Source: an uncultured Haliea sp.
GTDB lineage: Bacteria > Pseudomonadota > Gammaproteobacteria > Pseudomonadales > Halieaceae
Length of the DNA: 64,000 bases
Direction: 5' to 3'
Assembly: GCA_947258585.1 (NCBI GenBank)
Contig: CAMYIZ010000048.1
Coordinates: forward strand, 48,692-112,691
The translations under genes and the position numbers were made by a program. The notes under the pieces are model-generated. The model was not told where the DNA came from. It did no database searches and was given only the letters and a program-made list of their open reading frames with translations. Below, in pieces: positions 34,371-45,545 of the stretch (the first letter of the stretch is position 1; each line of letters starts with the position of its first letter).

Positions 34371-34878
34371 CAAAGAATTCTGCCTGTCTGAAGCCGAACA
34401 TCCTGGCCACCAGGAGCGCGGGGAACTGTTCTACCAGAGTATTGTTGAGCTTTACGGCACCATTGTAGAAGCGGCGGGAGTACTGGATGTGGTCTTCAAC
34501 GTCGACAAAGTCGCGCTGCAGCTGGAGGAAATTCTCTCCCGCCTTCAGCTCCGGATAGGCCTCGGCGACAGCCATGACTGAAGCCACCCCCTCCAGCACG
34601 CCCGCCTCGGCTTCGAACTGCGCCCGCGGTCCAGTCGCGGCCAGCGCACTTGCCCGTTGCTCCATGACCCGTCTCAAGGTCTCCTGTTCGTGCCGCGCAT
34701 AGGCCTTGACGGTTGTCACCAGCAGGGGCACCAGGTCATGCCTGCGCTTGAGTTGAACGTCGATGTCTGACCAGGCAGCCTCCACCTGGTTGCGCAATCC
34801 GACCAAACGGTTGTAGGTGAGAAACCCCCAGGCAACGGCGCCCAGCAACGGTAGCAGTATGAAAACATGGTCGGGCAT
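34354..34878 (-). CDS. lemA: LemA family protein
   Basis: The 174-residue protein has a short exported N-terminus, one membrane helix (FILLPLLGAVAWGFLTYNRL) and a long helical cytoplasmic domain with the LemA signatures NQVEAAWSDIDVQLKRRHDLVPLLV and ENFLQLQRDFVDVEDHIQYSRRFYN. LemA proteins are widespread, of unknown function, and typically occur with DUF2207 proteins, as here. Confidence 0.93.
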   Translation of the reverse strand: MPDHVFILLPLLGAVAWGFLTYNRLVGLRNQVEAAWSDIDVQLKRRHDLVPLLVTTVKAYARHEQETLRRVMEQRASALAATGPRAQFEAEAGVLEGVASVMAVAEAYPELKAGENFLQLQRDFVDVEDHIQYSRRFYNGAVKLNNTLVEQFPALLVARMFGFRQAEFFDADYS

Positions 34879-34911
34879 CCGGTATCACCTGTGCTAGCGG
34901 CGTCGTTTGCC

Positions 34912-34930
34912 GGGTAATCGAAGATTACCC
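34912..34930. promoter_or_regulatory. Perfect palindrome upstream of lemA
   Basis: GGGTAATC-GAA-GATTACCC is an eight-base perfect inverted repeat 34 bases upstream of the lemA start and 181 bases upstream of amtB. It could be an operator or a small hairpin; no regulator is suggested by the sequence. Confidence 0.35.
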
Positions 34931-35110
34931 ATATGGCCCCCAACTTGGTACCTTCGAAATAGATGTTCTTAACCGCCAGGCATTTGTGTGGCACGATGCC
35001 CAACGGTCATCCCGGGGGATGCCAGTACTTGACGCTCGCTACCGGCTATCAAAAGGGCAGGTGTGAAGTCCGAGACTGTATAAAAATTATCCACTAACAG
35101 GAAGAACCCC

Positions 35111-36415
35111 ATGAAGAGCCCACTGCGCCTTGCCCTTCCCGCCCTGGCCCTGGCATTGCCGGCCACCGCGTCGGCCAATGAAGTCAACGCCGCGGACACC
35201 GCCTGGATCCTCACCTCAACCGCCCTGGTGCTGTTCATGACCATACCCGGCCTGTCCCTGTTCTATGCGGGGCTGGTGCGGGTGAAGAATGTGCTGTCGG
35301 TCCTGATGCAGTGTTTCGCCCTGACCTGCCTCATGTCCCTGGTCTGGTTCGTCCTCGGCTATACCATCGCCTTTGGCAGTGACGGGGTCGAGCAGGGGCC
35401 ATGGATCGGCGATTTTGGCAATATCCTCTTTGCCTCCATCAGTATTGACTCGGTGAATGGCACCATACCCGCCAGCCTGTTCGCCATTTTCCAGATGACC
35501 TTCGCGATCATCACACCGGCGCTTATCGTCGGTGGCTTTGCCGAACGTATGCGCTTTTCCGCCATGCTGCTGTTCAGCACCGTATGGCTCCTGGTCGTCT
35601 ACGCGCCGGTCTGCCACTGGGTCTGGGGTGGTGGCTGGCTGGGCGCCATGGGCCTGCAGGATTTCGCCGGCGGCACCGTGGTGCATATCACGGCGGCCAT
35701 TGCAGCCCTGGTAGCCGCGCTGGTGATGGGGCCGCGGCGCGGCTTTGGCACGGTCGCCATGCCGCCGCACAACCTGACCCTGACGGTTGCCGGGGCAGGC
35801 ATGCTGTGGGTCGGCTGGTTTGGCTTCAACGCGGGTTCTGCGGTCGCCGCCGATGGCAGCGCGGCGATGGCCATGCTGGTCACTCACCTGTCCGCGGCCT
35901 GCGGCGCCCTGGCCTGGATGACCATGGAATGGGTGCGTCACGGCAAGCCGTCGGTGCTGGGCATCGTAACCGGCATGGTCGCCGGCCTGGGCACCATTAC
36001 ACCGGCGTCCGGGTCAGTGGGGCCTGCCGCGGCAGTGGTCATCGGCTTCAGTGCCGGCGTAGTCTGCTACTTCGCCACCAACTACCTCAAGCAGAAATTG
36101 CGCATTGACGACAGCCTGGATGTTTTCCCGGTGCACGGCGTCGGCGGGATACTGGGAACCCTGCTGGCCGGAATTTTCTGTTCCACCCAGCTGGGCATTT
36201 TCAGCGGCAACGGTTTCTCGGATGGCATCGACAGCATAGTCGGGCAGCTGACCGTGCAGGCCACGGGCGTGTTTGCGACCCTGATTTACACCGGGATCGC
36301 GAGCTATGTCATCCTCAAGCTGGTCGACAAACTGGTCGGCCTGCGGGTGGACGAAGACGAGGAAACCCAGGGCCTGGATCTTGTCCTGCACGATGAGCGG
36401 GGCTACGACCTGTAA
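35111..36415 (+). CDS. amtB: Ammonium transporter AmtB
   Basis: The 434-residue product is an Amt/Rh-family channel for ammonium uptake. It has a cleavable signal-like start (ALALPATASA), eleven predicted helices and the twin pore histidines in GTVVHITAAIA and FPVHGVGGILG, plus AERMRFSAMLLF near the external gate. The C-terminus is short and acidic. No glnK gene adjoins it, unlike the usual glnK-amtB pair. No convincing sigma54 site was found upstream, although a TGGCAC hexamer is present near 34989. Confidence 0.94.
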   Translation: MKSPLRLALPALALALPATASANEVNAADTAWILTSTALVLFMTIPGLSLFYAGLVRVKNVLSVLMQCFALTCLMSLVWFVLGYTIAFGSDGVEQGPWIGDFGNILFASISIDSVNGTIPASLFAIFQMTFAIITPALIVGGFAERMRFSAMLLFSTVWLLVVYAPVCHWVWGGGWLGAMGLQDFAGGTVVHITAAIAALVAALVMGPRRGFGTVAMPPHNLTLTVAGAGMLWVGWFGFNAGSAVAADGSAAMAMLVTHLSAACGALAWMTMEWVRHGKPSVLGIVTGMVAGLGTITPASGSVGPAAAVVIGFSAGVVCYFATNYLKQKLRIDDSLDVFPVHGVGGILGTLLAGIFCSTQLGIFSGNGFSDGIDSIVGQLTVQATGVFATLIYTGIASYVILKLVDKLVGLRVDEDEETQGLDLVLHDERGYDL

Positions 36416-36467
36416 TTGCAGAGGCGCTGACCGATCGACCCGGGGCAGGCTCCGCCCGGCAGTGCAA

Positions 36468-38408
<1,941 letters not shown>

Positions 38409-38517
38409 GTTATGGGACCGCTATTGGGGAACTGGAGCCCCGATGATACTGACAGATCGCCGCGGTGCAACCGGCACGCGCCCAGCCGTGACGACAACTG
38501 CCCCCGCTACCGGTGGC

Positions 38518-39351
38518 CTAACCCAGCCATTCCCAGCGATCACCCGTATCCGCATGCCTGGCGCGACCCTCCGCGGCCAGTTTGATCAGGTGCGCCGCCA
38601 GCGACAGCTTGGCCCATTCGTGGCGCGCCGGGTCGACATCGTCATAGACGACCTGCACCAGCGCGTCCATTTCCGCCTGGCCCAGCGCGGACAGGCCCGC
38701 GACCACCTTGCGCTCACGTGCCAGCCGGTGTTCCACCAGACCGGCGACTTCCTCCCGGGGCGTGTGAATGAGGTCGCCGTGCCCGGGGGCAATGCTCTGC
38801 AGGGGGTAGTCGAGCAACAGGCGCAGAGACTCGATGTAGGCCTTCATGTCGCCCCCCGGCGGCACGATCACGACAGTGGAACCGTTCATGATGTGGTCGC
38901 CGGCAAACAGCATGCCGTCTTCCTCCAGCAGGAAGCAGTAGTGATTGTTGACGTGACCGGGCGTGTGCAGCGCGCGCAGGGTGAACTCCGGCGCCTGCAG
39001 CACCCAGTCGTGGGAGAGCTCCAGGGTCGGCTTGAAGGTGTCGTCCTGGAAGCGGTCGTCCGCCGGCAGCGCGCCGATCACCTCGGCACCGGTGGCCTCC
39101 GCCACCGCCTGCCAGGCGGGGGAATGGTCGGGGTGGGTGTGGGTACAGACTATCCAGCGAATCCTGTCCCCCGCCGTCGCCAGGATGGCGTCGACATGGG
39201 CGGGAATGGCCGGGCCCGGGTCGAGGACCGCGACCTGCTCGGTGCCGAGTAGATAGGTGTTGGTACCCGGCCCGGTCATCATGCCGGGATTCGGCGCCAC
39301 CAGGCGCCGTACGCGGCTGTTGAGAGTAAAGGGTATACCGTGCTCGAACAT
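38518..39351 (-). CDS. MBL-fold metallo-hydrolase, LACTB2-like
   Basis: The 277-residue protein has the metallo-beta-lactamase metal motif THTHPDH (residues 70-76), LHTPGHVNNHYCF and FAGDHIMNG, then a C-terminal winged-helix extension as in LACTB2/glyoxalase II-like hydrolases. The substrate is unknown; relatives are ribonucleases or thioesterases. It lies four bases after fabV, so probably co-transcribed, and upstream of acs by 109 bases. Confidence 0.85.
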   Translation of the reverse strand: MFEHGIPFTLNSRVRRLVAPNPGMMTGPGTNTYLLGTEQVAVLDPGPAIPAHVDAILATAGDRIRWIVCTHTHPDHSPAWQAVAEATGAEVIGALPADDRFQDDTFKPTLELSHDWVLQAPEFTLRALHTPGHVNNHYCFLLEEDGMLFAGDHIMNGSTVVIVPPGGDMKAYIESLRLLLDYPLQSIAPGHGDLIHTPREEVAGLVEHRLARERKVVAGLSALGQAEMDALVQVVYDDVDPARHEWAKLSLAAHLIKLAAEGRARHADTGDRWEWLG

Positions 39352-39355
39352 TGCT

Positions 39356-40546
39356 TCAGACCATGTTGCCGATGGGCACCAGTGGATTGACGTCCGCTTC
39401 GTAGTCGACCCCGTCGACCTCGAAACCGAACAGCTGGAGGAATTCCCGGCGATAGCCCTCGAAATCCGACAGCTGGTGCAGGTTGCCAGTATCGATCTGT
39501 CCCCACAGCTGCGCCACTTCCGCCTGTACCGCCGGGTCCAGCTCCTTGCCGTCCGCCCGCAAACGGCCCTCGGCGTCCAGTTGCGGGGCGGGACTGTAGA
39601 GGGAATCTCGGAACAGGCTGTCGATCTGCTCGATACAGCCTTCGTGGCTACCCTGCGCCTTCATCACCTTGAACAGGATCGCCAGATAGATCGGCATCGC
39701 GGGAATGGCCGCACTGGCCTGGGTGACCACCGCCTTCAGTACCGACACCCGGGCATCGCCGCCTTTCGCCGCCAGTCGCTCGCGGAGTCCCACCACGCGC
39801 CGATCCAGGTCCTGCTTGGCGGCGCCGATGGTCCCGTGCCAGTAGATGTCCCAGGTCATCTTTTCGCCAATATAGGTATAGGCGGTGGTTTTCGCCCCTT
39901 CCGCCAGCACACCGGCTTCATCCAGCGCCTCGATCCACATCTGCCAGTCTTCGCCGCCCATGACGGCAACCGTGTTGTCGATCTCCTCCTGGGTGGCGGG
40001 CTCCAGGTGAAAGTCCTGCACTTCCTGCTTGTCCGTATTGACACCCTTTTGCACCGCCGGCTTGCCAATGGGCTTGAGGGTGGAATTGTGGATCACGCCG
40101 GTCACCGGGTGCTGGCGCCGCGGCGCCGCCAGGCTGTAGACCACCAGATCGACCTGGCCCAGGTCTTCGCGAATAGTGGCAATGGTTTTCTGCTTGATCT
40201 CGTCGCTGAAGGCATCGCCATTAATGCTTTTCGCATACAGCCCCTCGGCCTCGGCGGCAGTGTGGAAAGCCGCGCTGTTGTACCAGCCGGCGGTACCGGG
40301 CTTGGTCTCCGTACCTTCCTTTTCGAAGAATATGCCCAGGGTCGCGGCGCCGGCACCGAAGGCCGCGGTAATCCGCGAGGCCAGGCCATAGCCGGTCGAA
40401 GCGCCAATCACCAGCACCCGCTTCGGGCCATTTTCAATGGGTCCGTGCGACTGTACGTAGTCGATCTGGTGGCGGACGTTGGCGGCACAGCCAACGGGAT
40501 GGGTGGTGGTGCAGAGAAAGCCGCGTACGCGGGGCTTGATGATCAT
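39356..40546 (-). CDS. fabV: trans-2-enoyl-ACP/CoA reductase FabV
   Basis: FabV completes each round of fatty acid elongation with NADH and is a triclosan-insensitive enoyl reductase. The 396-residue product has the cofactor motif VIGASTGYG (46-54) and the Y-x8-K active site in [10 protein letters not shown]. The N-terminus [19 protein letters not shown] is typical. ATG at 40546 is the family start. An extended -10 and a hairpin lie in its leader. No fabI was seen in the window. Confidence 0.95.
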   Translation of the reverse strand: MIIKPRVRGFLCTTTHPVGCAANVRHQIDYVQSHGPIENGPKRVLVIGASTGYGLASRITAAFGAGAATLGIFFEKEGTETKPGTAGWYNSAAFHTAAEAEGLYAKSINGDAFSDEIKQKTIATIREDLGQVDLVVYSLAAPRRQHPVTGVIHNSTLKPIGKPAVQKGVNTDKQEVQDFHLEPATQEEIDNTVAVMGGEDWQMWIEALDEAGVLAEGAKTTAYTYIGEKMTWDIYWHGTIGAAKQDLDRRVVGLRERLAAKGGDARVSVLKAVVTQASAAIPAMPIYLAILFKVMKAQGSHEGCIEQIDSLFRDSLYSPAPQLDAEGRLRADGKELDPAVQAEVAQLWGQIDTGNLHQLSDFEGYRREFLQLFGFEVDGVDYEADVNPLVPIGNMV

Positions 40547-40575
40547 GGTTGCTGTTGTTCCCGATGCATGGTGGC

Positions 40576-40601
40576 AACGGCGCACCCCCCGGAGCGCCGT
40601 T
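40576..40601 (-). promoter_or_regulatory. Hairpin in the fabV leader
   Basis: AACGGCGC and GCGCCGTT (perfect eight-base arms, ten-base loop with a G-run on the minus strand) lie between the promoter and the fabV start. It may affect translation or mRNA stability. Confidence 0.35.
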
Positions 40602-40613
40602 CTGGAGGGCCCG

Positions 40614-40624
40614 ATTGTAGCACA
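40614..40624 (-). promoter_or_regulatory. Extended -10 promoter element for fabV
   Basis: The minus strand reads TGTGCTACAAT, identical over 11 bases to the gspE element, 68 bases before the fabV ATG. Confidence 0.5.
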
Positions 40625-40673
40625 GGGATATCGCGGTTCGACCCCGCTTGGCAATCACCCGCCGGGGCTCAGC

Positions 40674-42443
40674 TTAACCCTGGTCGAGAAGATTGGTGAT
40701 CCACAGCGTCTGGTAGGGCTGCAGCAGCAACTGCAGGTCCCTGCTGGAATAGCGCTCGCCAGTGATCAGGTCGCCCCAGCCGTGGTCATCAATCAGATTG
40801 ATGTCCAGCAGGTTCAGTGGTTGCGGTTGATCGGTGATATTGCTGATGCAGAAGATGCTCTGCCGACGATTGATACTCTGGCGCCAGAAACCAAACAGCG
40901 CGGAACCCAGCTGCAGGGTGAATTGGGTGGCGTTGGGGTGGAAGGCCGGCTGCGCTCCCCGCAGGCGCAGCAGGGCAACGAGCCGTGCCAACACCAGGGC
41001 GTGGTCACTGGCCGGGTCGGCCAGCTCCTTCTCCAGCGCCGCCAGCGACCACTGGTGGCGGTTGATGGCCCGACTTTGCCCGCTGTGCTCCAGCCGCTGG
41101 TAGTCATTGCGTGTGCCCAGCAGGCTGTGGATGTAGAGGCCGGGAATGCCCTCCAGGGCGAACATGATGGCGTGGGCACAGACAAAGCGTTCCAGGCCCC
41201 AGGTATCGGCACCGCGCACCGTGCCCCGGAGGGCATCGTACAGGGCAATATTGACCTCATAGGGGCGCCGTTCGTCACCCTCCAGCGCGCGCCAGGACAC
41301 CCGCCCGCCAAATCCCTCCAGGGTGGTGATCAGCGTCGACAGCTCCTCATCGCTGAGCAAGCCCTCAGCCGGCCGCAAGCCGATGCCGTCATGGGAGGCG
41401 ATGAAGTTGAAGTAGGTGGTGCCATTCTGCGCCGGCGGCATACTCATCAACCACTGCCGCAGATAGGTGCAGTCGCCGCTGAGCAGGGTGTTGATCAACA
41501 GCGGCGGCAGCGAGAAGTTGTAGACGCAATGGGCCTCGTTGGCATTGCCGAAATAGGACAGGTTTTCGCGATTGGGGATGTTGGTCTCGGTGATCAACAG
41601 CGCGTCCGGGCGGGCGTGCTCGAGCAGGGTCCGCAGCAGGCGCACCACCTCGTGCGTCTGTTCCAGGTTCAGGCAGCTGGTGCCGGGTATCTTCCACAGG
41701 AAGGCAATGGCATCGAGACGCAGAATGCGCACGCCGCGATCCAGATACAGGCGCAGGATGGAGACAAACTGCAGCAGCACCTCCGGATTGCGAAAATCCA
41801 GGTCTACCTGGTCGTGGCTGAAGGTACACCAGACGTGCTGCGTACCCCGCACCGTTTCCACCTCCCGCAGCAGCGGCGAGGTGCGGGGCCGAACCACCGC
41901 GGCGAGATCCGTGTCGGGTGGCACGGTAAAAAAGTAACCCCGCCCGGGCGCTTCATCGCGGAGAAAATTCTCGAACCAGGGGCTGCGACTGGAGCAGTGG
42001 TTGATCACCAGGTCGGCCATCAGGTCGAAATCGGCGGCAATCGCGCTGACGTCCTCCCAGCTCCCCAGGGCCTCATTGACGCTGGAGTAATCCAGCACGG
42101 CGAAGCCGTCATCCGACGTCCAGGGGTAGAACGGCAGGATGTGCACACCGCTGAGTACCCCCGCCACATGCAGGTCGAGGAACCGTTTCAGGGTATGCAG
42201 TGGTTTCTCCCCCGGAGCCACCACACTGTCGCCATAGGTGATCAGCAGGGCATCGCGCTCGCTCCAGTGATTGCAGTGAGGCTGGGGCGCCTCGACTTCC
42301 CGGCCCAGCCCCATCGCCGCCAGCAGCTGCTCCACCATGGCCGCGTCCGGGTGCACCGCCGGCACACCGTCGTAGATCATCAGCAGCTGCTGCAGCAACC
42401 GCTCCCGCAGACGCTGCAGGGGGCTGTCGACGCTGCTATCCAC
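40674..42443 (-). CDS. Glucosylglycerate phosphorylase (GH13_18, YcjM-like)
   Basis: This enzyme reversibly splits glucosylglycerate with phosphate into glucose 1-phosphate and glycerate. The 589-residue GH13 protein has the catalytic nucleophile in [14 protein letters not shown], the acid/base Glu in [10 protein letters not shown] and the third acid in [10 protein letters not shown]. The sequence follows E. coli YcjM closely ([43 protein letters not shown]). Start is taken as GTG at 42443, because GGAGG lies eight bases before it and it overlaps the gpgS stop by eight bases; a longer frame to 42479 has no such site. Sucrose phosphorylase is the alternative, but gpgS and glycerate kinase neighbours argue for glucosylglycerate. 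Confidence 0.88.
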   Translation of the reverse strand: MDSSVDSPLQRLRERLLQQLLMIYDGVPAVHPDAAMVEQLLAAMGLGREVEAPQPHCNHWSERDALLITYGDSVVAPGEKPLHTLKRFLDLHVAGVLSGVHILPFYPWTSDDGFAVLDYSSVNEALGSWEDVSAIAADFDLMADLVINHCSSRSPWFENFLRDEAPGRGYFFTVPPDTDLAAVVRPRTSPLLREVETVRGTQHVWCTFSHDQVDLDFRNPEVLLQFVSILRLYLDRGVRILRLDAIAFLWKIPGTSCLNLEQTHEVVRLLRTLLEHARPDALLITETNIPNRENLSYFGNANEAHCVYNFSLPPLLINTLLSGDCTYLRQWLMSMPPAQNGTTYFNFIASHDGIGLRPAEGLLSDEELSTLITTLEGFGGRVSWRALEGDERRPYEVNIALYDALRGTVRGADTWGLERFVCAHAIMFALEGIPGLYIHSLLGTRNDYQRLEHSGQSRAINRHQWSLAALEKELADPASDHALVLARLVALLRLRGAQPAFHPNATQFTLQLGSALFGFWRQSINRRQSIFCISNITDQPQPLNLLDINLIDDHGWGDLITGERYSSRDLQLLLQPYQTLWITNLLDQG

Positions 42444-43671
42444 CGCTACTACCTCCAAACTCCGCCTGGTCCTGCTCAACGGCTTCCCGGAGCCGCTCCA
42501 GAATATCGGGAACGGCGCTGATCACCCGGTTCCAGCTGGGTATGAACGGCCGCTCCATCGGGTACTCAAGAAACGCTTCCCCGGCCTTCATGATGTTCTC
42601 CGCAAACATCTCCACCGCCACTTCTTCATTGTGGATATCCAGGGTGAGACCGTTCATCACCGCATCGTTGTGGTAGGTTTCGACGAAGTCGAGGGCGATG
42701 CGGTAGTAGGTGGCCTTGAGGGAACGGAAGGTCTCGCTGTTGAAGGTCACGCCGCGGGTGGCCAGCTTGCGAAACAGGGCCTTGGCAATGTCGATGGACA
42801 TCTTGGACAGGCCCCGGGTGGAGTCCTCGCGGGACATTTCCTGGTGCTTGTGGTCGTAGACATCGGCGATGTCGACCTGGCACAGGCGGTTGTTGGCGTA
42901 GTTGCGGTAGACCTCCGACAGCACGCCAATCTCCAGGCCCCAGTCACTGGGGATGCGGATATCGGTGAGCACATCGCGACGGAATGAGAACTCCCCCGCC
43001 AGCGGATAGCGGAAGCTGTCCATGTAGTCCAGGTACTCCATGTCTCCCAGGGTCTTCATCAGGGCCCGCAGCAGGGGCGTTACCAGCAGGCGGCTGACCC
43101 GGCCATTGATCTTGCCGTCCGCCACCCGGGCGTAATAGCCCTTGCAGAACTCGTAGTTGAATTGCGGATTGGCCACGGGGTAGATCAACCGCGCCAGCAG
43201 GCTGCGGTCATAGGTGAGAATATCGCAGTCGTGCAGGGCCACGGACTCGGCGCGCCCGGAGGCCAGGGTGTAGCCCATGCAATACCAGACGTTGCGGCCC
43301 TTGCCGAGCTCCTTGGGCGCCAGGTCACGGGCTTGCAGCTCGGCGTCCAGGGCCTTGAGCCGCGGCCCGTCATTCCACAGCACCCGATGGCGCTGGGGCA
43401 GCTTGCCGAAGAACGCCAGCGCGTGCCGGTACTGGGCCTCGTCGGCGCGGTCCAGCCCTATCACGATCTCCGCCAGGTACGGCACCGCCTGCAACTCCTC
43501 GACAATGTGCGGCAGGGCCTCTCCCTCCAGTTCGGAAAACAGGGAGGGCAATATCAGGCCCAGCGGACGCGTCCGGGAGAAGCGCAACAATTCCTGCTCC
43601 ATGTCGTCGATGGAGCGGTGGGACAGCTTGTGCAGGGTAGTGATAATACCGTTCTGATAAAAATCGCCCAT
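42436..43671 (-). CDS. gpgS: Glucosyl-3-phosphoglycerate synthase GpgS (GT81)
   Basis: GpgS transfers glucose from a nucleotide sugar to 3-phosphoglycerate, the first step of glucosylglycerate synthesis. The 411-residue product begins [14 protein letters not shown], the family start, and has a DxD-like metal site in ALHDCDI (D148, D150) and [17 protein letters not shown] 43671 is preceded by AGGAGTG at a good distance. It follows the phosphatase gene by five bases. Glucosylglycerate serves as a compatible solute under salt or nitrogen stress. Confidence 0.93.
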   Translation of the reverse strand: MGDFYQNGIITTLHKLSHRSIDDMEQELLRFSRTRPLGLILPSLFSELEGEALPHIVEELQAVPYLAEIVIGLDRADEAQYRHALAFFGKLPQRHRVLWNDGPRLKALDAELQARDLAPKELGKGRNVWYCMGYTLASGRAESVALHDCDILTYDRSLLARLIYPVANPQFNYEFCKGYYARVADGKINGRVSRLLVTPLLRALMKTLGDMEYLDYMDSFRYPLAGEFSFRRDVLTDIRIPSDWGLEIGVLSEVYRNYANNRLCQVDIADVYDHKHQEMSREDSTRGLSKMSIDIAKALFRKLATRGVTFNSETFRSLKATYYRIALDFVETYHNDAVMNGLTLDIHNEEVAVEMFAENIMKAGEAFLEYPMERPFIPSWNRVISAVPDILERLREAVEQDQAEFGGSSGG

Positions 43672-43676
43672 GGCGG

Positions 43677-44516
43677 TCACTCCTGAGAATACGGGTCCAG
43701 GTGTTGCAGCCACTCCAGCACTCCCCGCGCCCAACCCGCGGGCCCGAATTCCTCGCTGTAGCGGGTATTCTCCTGCCGCTGTAGCGGCGGGAAGCCGTGC
43801 ACCGGGGAGCGTATCACGAGGGCATGGCGCGCACTTTCGAGCATCGCGCTGTCATTGGCGCTGTCACCTATGGCCAGATCATGCACATCCCGTGCCGGAT
43901 CCTCTCGCTGGTAGCAATTGCGCAACCAGCGCAACGCCGCGCCCTTGTCACAATCGCCCGCCACGCTGAGGAAGCGCCCGCCCTGCAGCACCGTGGCCCC
44001 GGCGGTGGACAGGGCCGCAGCGAAAGCCTCCCGGCCCGCATCGTCCCCCTGCCAGAGCACCGGTTCGCTGTAGTCGCGCTGCAGGGCGCGGGTGGCAGCT
44101 TCCGGCTGCAAACCGGTGGCCGCCACCACACCCTCGACGCCCATGACTTCGAAATGCGTGAACTGCGCGCCATACTCTGCTTTCAATCGCGCCAGCTCCA
44201 GCAACCAGCGCTGCCGCGGAGGTGCGAACTCGCGCACCCAGCCGTCCCCTTCGGGCCGGCAGTCGGGCGGTATCCGCTGCAGACTTCCAGCGGGTAGAAA
44301 AACCGCCGCACCATTTTCCACGATAAATGGGTCGCGATTACCCAGCTGCCTGCGCAGCGGCTCGATCTCGGCCCGGGTCTTGCTGCTACAGAGGATCAGC
44401 GGTATCCCGCGTTCGCGCAGGGCCTCGACAGCGGGCAGGGCCGCCTGAAAGCTGTAACTGTGGTGGTCCAGCAGCGAGCCGTCCAGGTCGCTGAACACCA
44501 GCAGCAGGGCGCTCAT
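43677..44516 (-). CDS. HAD phosphatase, glucosyl/mannosyl-3-phosphoglycerate phosphatase
   Basis: The 279-residue HAD-family (MpgP/YedP type) enzyme removes the phosphate from glucosyl-3-phosphoglycerate. It has motif I DLDGSLLD (FSDLDGSLLDHH), motif II in LILCSSKTRAE and the acidic motif GDSANDSAML. The start at 44516 overlaps the glycerate kinase stop by four bases. Specificity for the glucosyl compound is inferred from the adjoining gpgS. Confidence 0.88.
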   Translation of the reverse strand: MSALLLVFSDLDGSLLDHHSYSFQAALPAVEALRERGIPLILCSSKTRAEIEPLRRQLGNRDPFIVENGAAVFLPAGSLQRIPPDCRPEGDGWVREFAPPRQRWLLELARLKAEYGAQFTHFEVMGVEGVVAATGLQPEAATRALQRDYSEPVLWQGDDAGREAFAAALSTAGATVLQGGRFLSVAGDCDKGAALRWLRNCYQREDPARDVHDLAIGDSANDSAMLESARHALVIRSPVHGFPPLQRQENTRYSEEFGPAGWARGVLEWLQHLDPYSQE

Positions 44517-45430
44517 GCCTGCACCCCGGGGCCGTGCCAGGCGCTGATCACCCGCCGGCGATCGAGTTCCCAGACCACATCCATACGCGGCGCCAGGGTG
44601 GCCAGGCAATGCCGTGTCAGGCGCTCGTAGTGTTGCACGAAGCGCGCCAGGGCCACTGCATCCATGACCCGGGTACCGGCGACAGGGCCCCGCGCCGCGG
44701 CCAGCTTGCGTTCCTGCTCGGTGCGCCAGCGCAATACCTCGTCGAAGGACGGCGCCCGCAGCATCAGCCAGACATCGACCCGCTGGTGCAGCCGCGCGTA
44801 GTCACCGGCCAGGCAATCATTGGCATGGCGGCGCCAGCGGCCCTCGCTGTCCTCGGTCCGCTCCAGGGCATTGCAGGGCTGGCTGAGGTCCGCCTCAGTT
44901 TGCGGCGAGGCGCCGAGGCACCATCCCTCCAGCAGGATAACATCCAGCGGCGGCTGCACCCGCGGCCACTGTTCCGCCGGCGCGCGGTCGTCCCGCGCCT
45001 TGTCGAATCGCGGCACTGCCACCGGCAGGGTCTCCGCAGCCGAACCCAGGGCCTCGAGGGTCTGCAGGAGCAGGGTAATATCGTGGGTGCCGGGCACGCC
45101 GCGGGTGCTGAAGAGGGGGTGCACCTGCGCCGCCAGACGCTGGCGCTGAAGCCGCGTCAGGTAGACATCGTCGATGGACAGGGACAGGGCGCGCAGACCC
45201 GCCTCCTGCACCAACCACTGGCAGAGGTAGTCGCTGAGCGTGGTCTTGCCCGAGCCCTGCGCACCATTAATGCCCACCACCAGTGGGCGGCTCGCACCAT
45301 CACGGTGCACGGCAAGCCTGGCGGCCACCGGGTCAAACCAGCGCCCGGCCTGGTCGAGGTAGTCAGCCGGCAACACCTGCTGCTGGAGAAACTGTTCTCG
45401 CCAGTCTGTCGGTGGGTCGCTTTTCCCCAT
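44513..45430 (-). CDS. D-glycerate 3-kinase (GLYK/P-loop type)
   Basis: The 305-residue kinase phosphorylates glycerate to 3-phosphoglycerate, feeding the glycerate released by the phosphorylase back to glycolysis or to GpgS. It has a P-loop GINGAQGSGKTTL (residues 53-65), SIDDVYLTRLQRQRLA and GVPGTHD, matching the plant/cyanobacterial GLYK and YggC-like family. ATG 45430 follows a GGGAGG tract; an in-frame GTG lies one codon upstream. It is the first gene of the four-gene glucosylglycerate operon. Confidence 0.9.
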   Translation of the reverse strand: MGKSDPPTDWREQFLQQQVLPADYLDQAGRWFDPVAARLAVHRDGASRPLVVGINGAQGSGKTTLSDYLCQWLVQEAGLRALSLSIDDVYLTRLQRQRLAAQVHPLFSTRGVPGTHDITLLLQTLEALGSAAETLPVAVPRFDKARDDRAPAEQWPRVQPPLDVILLEGWCLGASPQTEADLSQPCNALERTEDSEGRWRRHANDCLAGDYARLHQRVDVWLMLRAPSFDEVLRWRTEQERKLAAARGPVAGTRVMDAVALARFVQHYERLTRHCLATLAPRMDVVWELDRRRVISAWHGPGVQA

Positions 45431-45545
45431 CACCTCCCTCTTCTCACCACCTGCTTGTTCCCAATGTCCTAGCAGGTCGCGTGCCAGCCCTCACTCCGAT
45501 CCGGTCAATGGCCCGGCGCGGGGGCTCTGGATCGACAAGTGCCGT

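Noticed and set aside
34985..35002. Sigma54 promoter before amtB (TGGCAC near 34989)
   Set aside because: The -12 TTGC element is missing at the required spacing.
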